NCBI GenBank assembly: GCA_035048485.1
Contig: CM068582.1
Span: 15,728,001 to 15,792,000 of the forward strand
Length of the DNA stretch: 64,000 nucleotides
Direction of reading: 5' to 3'
DNA from: Pteria penguin
Lineage: Eukaryota > Mollusca > Bivalvia > Pterioida > Pteriidae
Shown here: piece after piece, positions 58,937 to 64,000 of the stretch
How positions within the stretch are numbered: the stretch's first letter is position 1
Layout of the letters: every line of letters begins with the position of its first letter
The notes under the pieces: model-generated
The model's input: the letters and a program-made list of their open reading frames with translations, nothing else
What the model was told of the DNA's origin: nothing
Database searches by the model: none
Translations under genes and position numbers: made by a program

Positions 58937-61900
58937 GTAAGATATTATCCGCTTACCGTAAGTATCTGCTTTATACGTGCCTGACACTTATAGTTGAAGT
59001 TTATTTTCTGTTTTAGTTTGTTTGTGAGCTGTAATTAATGTCATTGCAGTTTTTGTCATATATCAATGTAAAATGCAAAGATAAATTACCAAAATTATGA
59101 AGACTAAAATCATTGGAAAAAATAGCAATTAAGTACCAACAGCAAATTTTCATCTGGATTTTGTGCTTGATTCAAATTTCCTCTTACAATTATTTATTAT
59201 GAGAAAGGTGTATAATTACAGATATTTTTATTCTTATTGTATTTTAGAGACACTCCCAGCATAGAAATGGCAAAGCTTTTTCGAGTTGTTAAATTGAATG
59301 ATCGATTCGATACACAAGTTTATACTTTCTTGCTTCCAAACAAAATCCTGAGAGAATTTTCGCCTGATGTTTACTCTAAAGATTTTGTCAGTGGCTATCA
59401 AAAATGGACAGTGAGCTTTGTTAAAAGTGAAAGACATCTCGGTGCGTATTTAAAATTACAAAGTATTGCACCAGGCATGATATGCAAGGCCGATTATGCA
59501 TTTGCAATGGTAAACAAAGAGCATTTTACTAAAAATGAAACATTTATTGAAAAAGCGTGTGAATTTACCATTGAATCTGATACAAAAGGCCGGAAAACAT
59601 TCGTACCTTTGGAAGACCTATTGAAACGCACTTTTATGCAAGTCAGTGGAGAATTTCTTGTGGAGTTAGAGCTACGTAATATAATTTCGTCGTTGGATTG
59701 TCACATAAAACTTGCAAGAGATCAAAATTCCAAATTCTCATATAACCAAAAACTAGAAAGTCCTTACTTTGGATTTGGTCTTTTTGACTGGAGTGTATCT
59801 GTGTATCCGAATGCATATACAATGGAAGGCGAAGGCAACGTTGCAATTCAGCTTCATCGACATACGCATTTTGACCATATATGTAATGTCCGTTACCAAG
59901 TCACCTTAGGTAACTTGCATCCGTTCGAATCAGGCACATTAGAACATAGTCTTGACACAACAGGTAACGGGGAGCCTTATGTAGTAGGGATACCATTGCA
60001 CGCATTGACACGTGGGAAATCGTCTTTGCATCTCCGAATAGATATGCTTTCTGTAGTATCTGTTAGCGAGACGTATATTCATGTTCTTAGCAAATCCAGA
60101 AATCGCGTCCATCTCTATGACAGGGATAAACAAGCATGGTTGCTAGAGTCCGATATAAGTGGAAAACATCTTGCTTTCCGTTTGTATTATACGGACATTT
60201 CCCATGTCCCTAGAAAATTTACAAGGTATGTCAGTTTCAATGTCGCCATATTACCCATTGACCCCGACAAGCCTGGGATCAAGGCTATTGATGGACCTTT
60301 TTATCGCTATTATGTGCAAGAAGATCTTGATGATGGAATGCTGATCCGCACAGACATCAACATAGATGAGGTAAGTTAGTCGTTACAATTCTTGTTTAAA
60401 GTGGGATAATGATAAACATGAAGCAGTGTTTTGTTTGTTCGTTTGTTTGGTGTTTTTTTTTTTTTTTTTTTGTTATGTAATATCTTTTATATTTACGTCA
60501 AAGTAATGAAAATGTGTTCAATGAAATAGCTTAAAAATGACTTTCAAAAGTCTAAAAGTAATGTATCCTTTCTATTAAAAGACCATGACAATAAATGTTT
60601 GAACAAAAGATCAAATATAATAGAATTATTCTAGTATCTATTCTACCATGAAAAGAAGTGTATTTAAGTGTAAAACTCTCTACGAAATAACATTCCTCTT
60701 GTTTCTTGATTCGAATTGTTTTTCTTTATGAACTTACTTTTCATGCATCGCCCATGGACTAATCATTGGAAACAACCATATGTTCTAAGCCTGTATTTTT
60801 CTATATTTTAAGATCTGATGTTTACCTCCAAAAATCGCTCCTCGGATATTGTGCTCGGTAAATTACTTGATTTTTGTTAAATGAACACCACTCAGTTTAC
60901 AATACTTATAAGTGGTACATTTATAGAACACTCTTGTTTTCTTTATTAGCCAAAATTCCTAAAATTCGCTTATTTTATCATACATCTCCTGGGGGAACTT
61001 TAGTCCTACAGCTAAGTCAGATGACTTTCCCTTTCCCTTGATATATGTTTAAAATAACACAAACATCGGTATAGTGGACCATCAGTGCTTTATGATATGT
61101 TTTTGAGTCGGCTTCGGTGAAGCCGCACTCATTGCAATCACTTTCTTTTCAGGGGTTATAACTTTCACTACCGATATAGAGCTTACTACGCCGCTGAAAA
61201 ATAAAGTGCCGAAAAATTACTGATGTTGTCTTAAAAATTCTTGATCAGCACAATGTACCTTTAGCTCAGTTAATTAAAACTAAAGATAAACTAGTTTCAA
61301 TAACTCGAAAAAGGAGTTGCAATAATGTTTTCAAATTTCGCGTAATAATATGTAGTTGTGACTACTTTACGATGCGTTTACCACCGACACCGTTGGATGT
61401 ACTCGATTGTGTAATTCTCCGGACAAAGCATTTGTCTTGATCTTATATCGCTTGTTTTTATCGAGATATTTCAATTAAAGTTTTCCCCAACATGTTCTGG
61501 AACTTTAGTTCTTTTTCACATATATGACAAATTTAAAGATCGATCTTCCCGCATTTCCTCTGATAATGAAAATGCAATATAAATATTTAGGTAAATGTTG
61601 TATGTTTCTAAATATAAATGATGTTAAAACATTATGAGAATCGTGAATAAGATGGTTATTTAATGTCCAATTTGAAGGAATGTCGTTCCTTGGCACAGCT
61701 TCGACTCGTGACAACAATGCAGTAAAAATTGTTGCCATGAAGTTGTCGATTGCACATTCATTTCGGATACAAGCAATTGCAAACTCTTTGCCGTAAGATA
61801 GTATGAAGAGAGCAAATTTTATTAGCATTTTGTACATAGGTATAATGACGATGTAGTTGCGACAAAGACCTAATTTTTGCCCCCCCCCCCCCCCCCCCCC

Positions 61901-62101
61901 CCCCCCTCCCCATATTCCTGAAATCCTGAATCCGCCACTAAAATGGTAAAATGATTATATACTTAAAATCAGCAAAGCCGACTCTCAGGACTTTTGAGTC
62001 CTTTGATTATTTACTATAACACAAATATCGTGAGAACCTTAGGATATTCATAAATATTGTGCACTGTTATTTTTCAGTGCATTGAGATCAGTCGAGTCTA
62101 A
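58921..62101 (+). CDS. Gene 3: protein with tandem MATH/TRAF-like domains
   Basis: The core is one long exon, 59250-60370. Counting from the ATG at 59267 (context gaaATGG), residues 1-368 are open to a donor GAG|gtaagt in phase 0. Residues about 20-135 look like a MATH/TRAF beta-sandwich: FSPDVYSKDF, GYQKWTVSF, LGAYLKL, a FVPLEDLL strand and FLVELELR. A second copy follows from about 160 (PYFGFGLFDWSVSVYP, YVVGIPLHAL, SLHLRID) and a weaker third from about 290 (AWLLESDI, FNVAILPI). An upstream exon 58921-58936 (MDSIT) joins in frame if the second AG of tttagag is used. A possible last exon 62078-62101 adds CIEISRV and a stop. MATH domains bind peptides in adaptor proteins; no RING or other partner domain is seen. 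Domain assignment is from pattern only. Confidence 0.7.
59250..60370 (+). CDS. Gene 3 main exon: MATH/TRAF-like repeats
   Basis: Open for 1121 bases with codon use far more even than the surrounding AT-rich DNA, bounded by an acceptor (tattttagag) and a strong donor (GAG|gtaagt). It is the longest coding exon of the window. If the donor is not used, the frame ends two codons later at TAG 60377-60379. Confidence 0.9.
60450..60472. repeat. Poly-T run in gene 3 intron
   Basis: About 20 T after a gtttgtttg stretch. Low complexity, no coding signal around it. Confidence 0.8.
61100..62008. mobile_element. Helitron2/Helentron-like non-autonomous element, copy 2
   Basis: A 909-bp near-identical partner of 5872-6757, with the same 5' hairpin, offset inverted repeat and 3' hairpin. 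The main difference is a C run at 61880-61906 where copy 1 has a short mixed C tract. It carries a minus-strand frame at 61505-61837 that is broken in copy 1, so it is not supported as a gene. Confidence 0.65.
61880..61906. repeat. Poly-C run of 27 bases
   Basis: Lies inside the Helitron-like copy; the other copy has only short C tracts here, so this expanded after insertion. Confidence 0.9.
62078..62101 (+). CDS. Gene 3 possible terminal exon
   Basis: Acceptor tgttatttttcag is followed by seven codons (CIEISRV) and TAA, in the phase required by the gene 3 donor. An attaaa (variant poly(A) signal) lies about 35 bases downstream. The exon lies 70 bases after the end of a Helitron-like repeat, so it may be a chance match. 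Confidence 0.3.
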   Translation, partial: CIEISRV

Positions 62102-63164
62102 TATAGCACTAGGTCCCAAAATACTCTGTTAATTAAAACTTATGCTAAAGTAACATCGAAGAAGAACCGAAGGTTAACTATATCTCGTAGTCCATGGAAT
62201 GAAAGATCAATATCGTGTATAGTGTCATATCTAGACAAATGTTAAAAATAACTACTTAAAAATTACCGATACTTCATCATGCATAGATAACAGGATGTGT
62301 AGATCTTATAGAATTTCAATGTCATATTGTTTTATACCATGTAGGTATTTAGAAAGAAGTAATCATATAAGATATTCAGATTGAGGAGCCGTTGCTGGTG
62401 GAATAGGACGAACGCTATGAAACGTTCTGTACGCAAAAAAGTTACAGCTAAAATATTGCTTAGGTACAACAACGTCACGTGGTGAAGACTCATGTACATA
62501 TACGTAAAATGAAGTTTCACTATAATTATTCTAGTTAAACTATAGTAATCATAGTACGCATTTAACTATAAGCAAGATGATATTTACTTTACTGTTATAT
62601 CGTTACAAAATGCACAGAGTGTGTGTAGTAATTGATCTAATGTTAAGCGTGACACGTCTAGATAGAGCATGCTCATCAGGGAAATCAAGCAATTCTCCTG
62701 TCATTTCTGATTTGCATAACAGATAAAGCTGTTTTCGCAAGTATTCAAGTGTTCCAGGCATTCGAATACAAATATAATCCCCCCTCAATTTAACACTTTA
62801 ACTGGTCTTATCACTCATTCAAAGTAATTCCATAAACAGTCATGGGAATATTGGATTCTCATATTAGAACATTATCGTAATTGGTGTTTCGTCTACTGTT
62901 ATACACTTTTATTCTCCCTTGAATTTTACCCGAATCGAATCAAAATTATTCCGATAAGTCTGACCTGATTCTTTGCTGGTATTGATAAAATTTGACATAT
63001 ACAGTAGGTTCTCCAGATACAAATCGAGATCCCTTATATAATGGTTCTACAATATCAACAGTCCTATCCTTGTACTGCTTCATCAGAAGGACAGGATACT
63101 GGCTAGACTGCGACAAAATAATAAATGTGTCGATTCTTAATAGAGCACCCTTTCAACTAAGCTG

Positions 63165-63330
63165 CGACGGGAAGGCCCTGTATTTCGAATCTGACAGTAA
63201 AAGCTGTGTTACTGTGGATGTGGCACCCTAGTGCTTCGAGTGTGTCCAAATTTCTGTACAATGCATTAAGTAAATGGGATTACCATGTATTTGAAACAAT
63301 CTGAGTTTGGCATATAATAAGAATTCTACT
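63165..63330 (+). repeat. Highly diverged SINE family A body
   Basis: It keeps gtatttcgaatctgacagta, gtgcttcgagtgtgtcc, acaatgcattaagta and ttaccatgtat in the family order. The short frame at 62992-63231 overlaps it and is not supported. Confidence 0.45.
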
Positions 63331-64000
63331 GCACTCTGTTTGTAACACGCATTCACGCATTAGTTAAACGTTTAAAAACTGCAAGGTGATCCACATTTCA
63401 CATGACGCCAAACGCCCCTTGGCATGTCGTTGACAACGTTGTTCAAAACTAACTTAGGCTTTTTCAGGTCAAAACATTAGAATAGGGTTACCATATTAGT
63501 GTTTTACAAAAAACTGACAGGGTATCGGCGATTCCTCTATCAGAAATTTAGTTTCACCGCTAGGCCTAAACTCCTGATTAAATAAACAAATCACATTTTT
63601 CTTCACATGTTGATTCGTGTCTGCCCATAGAATACATAACAAAACTTGATAAAACGAAAGCAGGGAAGCAAAAAGCGCCTAAAACATAATGATGAGCGCC
63701 TAAAATATAAAAGACACACAAATGAAGTAAACGTACTTGATTATCACAAATAAATACAGACCTTTCCTATTCATTCTATTAGGAAAAGCCAAAGCATCAA
63801 TTGATCTACAGTAATGGATAGTTTTCGTGTAATGCTATGTAACATCAGAGGACCTTAGGTTTAACAATGGTGAAGTACTATAGGAGTTCTAAATCGTATT
63901 ATATGTAATTACATTAATCAAGGAACACACTCATCCCATATCTTCTCAAACAAAACGTATGGAAAATAATCAATACACCAGCAATACAATAACACCATTC
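63331..64000. other. AT-rich end of window, nothing recognised
   Basis: No exon, domain or repeat copy recognised. If gene 3 continues past 62.1 kb, its later exons are not visible to me here. Confidence 0.4.

Noticed and set aside
61505..61837. 110-codon minus-strand frame in the Helitron-like copy
   Set aside because: Interrupted in the near-identical copy at 6477-6662 and without a recognisable domain.
1..64000. CRISPR arrays, operons, prophage or bacterial elements
   Set aside because: Tandem arrays here have no spacer pattern, and the gene structure is clearly intron-containing eukaryotic.

Overview
The window looks like a stretch of an AT-rich animal nuclear genome, most likely from a mollusc and probably a bivalve. 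The evidence is intron-split genes with GT..AG borders, microexons, tRNA-derived SINEs carrying A- and B-box promoters, foldback DNA elements, a jockey/CR1-type LINE remnant and many microsatellites. I see no bacterial operon, no CRISPR array, and no rRNA gene or functional tRNA gene. Every gene I can support lies on the + strand.

Layout. (1) 1.0-15.6 kb: the 3' part of a receptor-like gene (gene 1). Its exons encode the end of a Cys-containing ectodomain, a Ser/Thr stalk, one transmembrane segment, short linker exons, and a large last exon with an nSTAND3-like P-loop module. A spliced 3' UTR appears to follow. Its introns are filled with foldback and Helitron-like elements. (2) 15.6-34.5 kb: gene-poor and repeat-rich, with a 1.5-kb minisatellite of 33-bp units, a minus-strand LINE remnant interrupted by another repeat, and two nearby SINEs. 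(3) 34.7-43.8 kb: a paralogous gene (gene 2) that I could rebuild from start to stop as nine coding exons and 406 residues: signal peptide, eight-cysteine ectodomain, transmembrane helix, four tiny linker exons, and an nSTAND3-like last exon. (4) 43.8-58.8 kb: mostly repeats, plus a 12-bp motif clustered over 1.8 kb (46.6-48.3 kb) and one orphan signal-peptide exon at 55.7 kb. (5) 58.9-62.1 kb: a third gene with one large exon whose product resembles tandem MATH/TRAF-like beta-sandwich domains. (6) 61.1-64 kb: a Helitron-like repeat nearly identical to one in gene 1, then little else.

The most interesting content is the pair of tandem single-pass receptor-like genes. They share intron phases, including an odd phase-2 intron just before the transmembrane exon, and both end in a STAND-type P-loop module. 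In both, the catalytic Walker A lysine is replaced (Arg in gene 1, Val in gene 2). This suggests a family of surface proteins carrying a degenerate NTPase or signalling module on the cytoplasmic side. Their linker exons are all phase 1-1 and divisible by three, so they could be spliced in or out without a frameshift. Functions here are inferred from sequence alone; no database search was possible.
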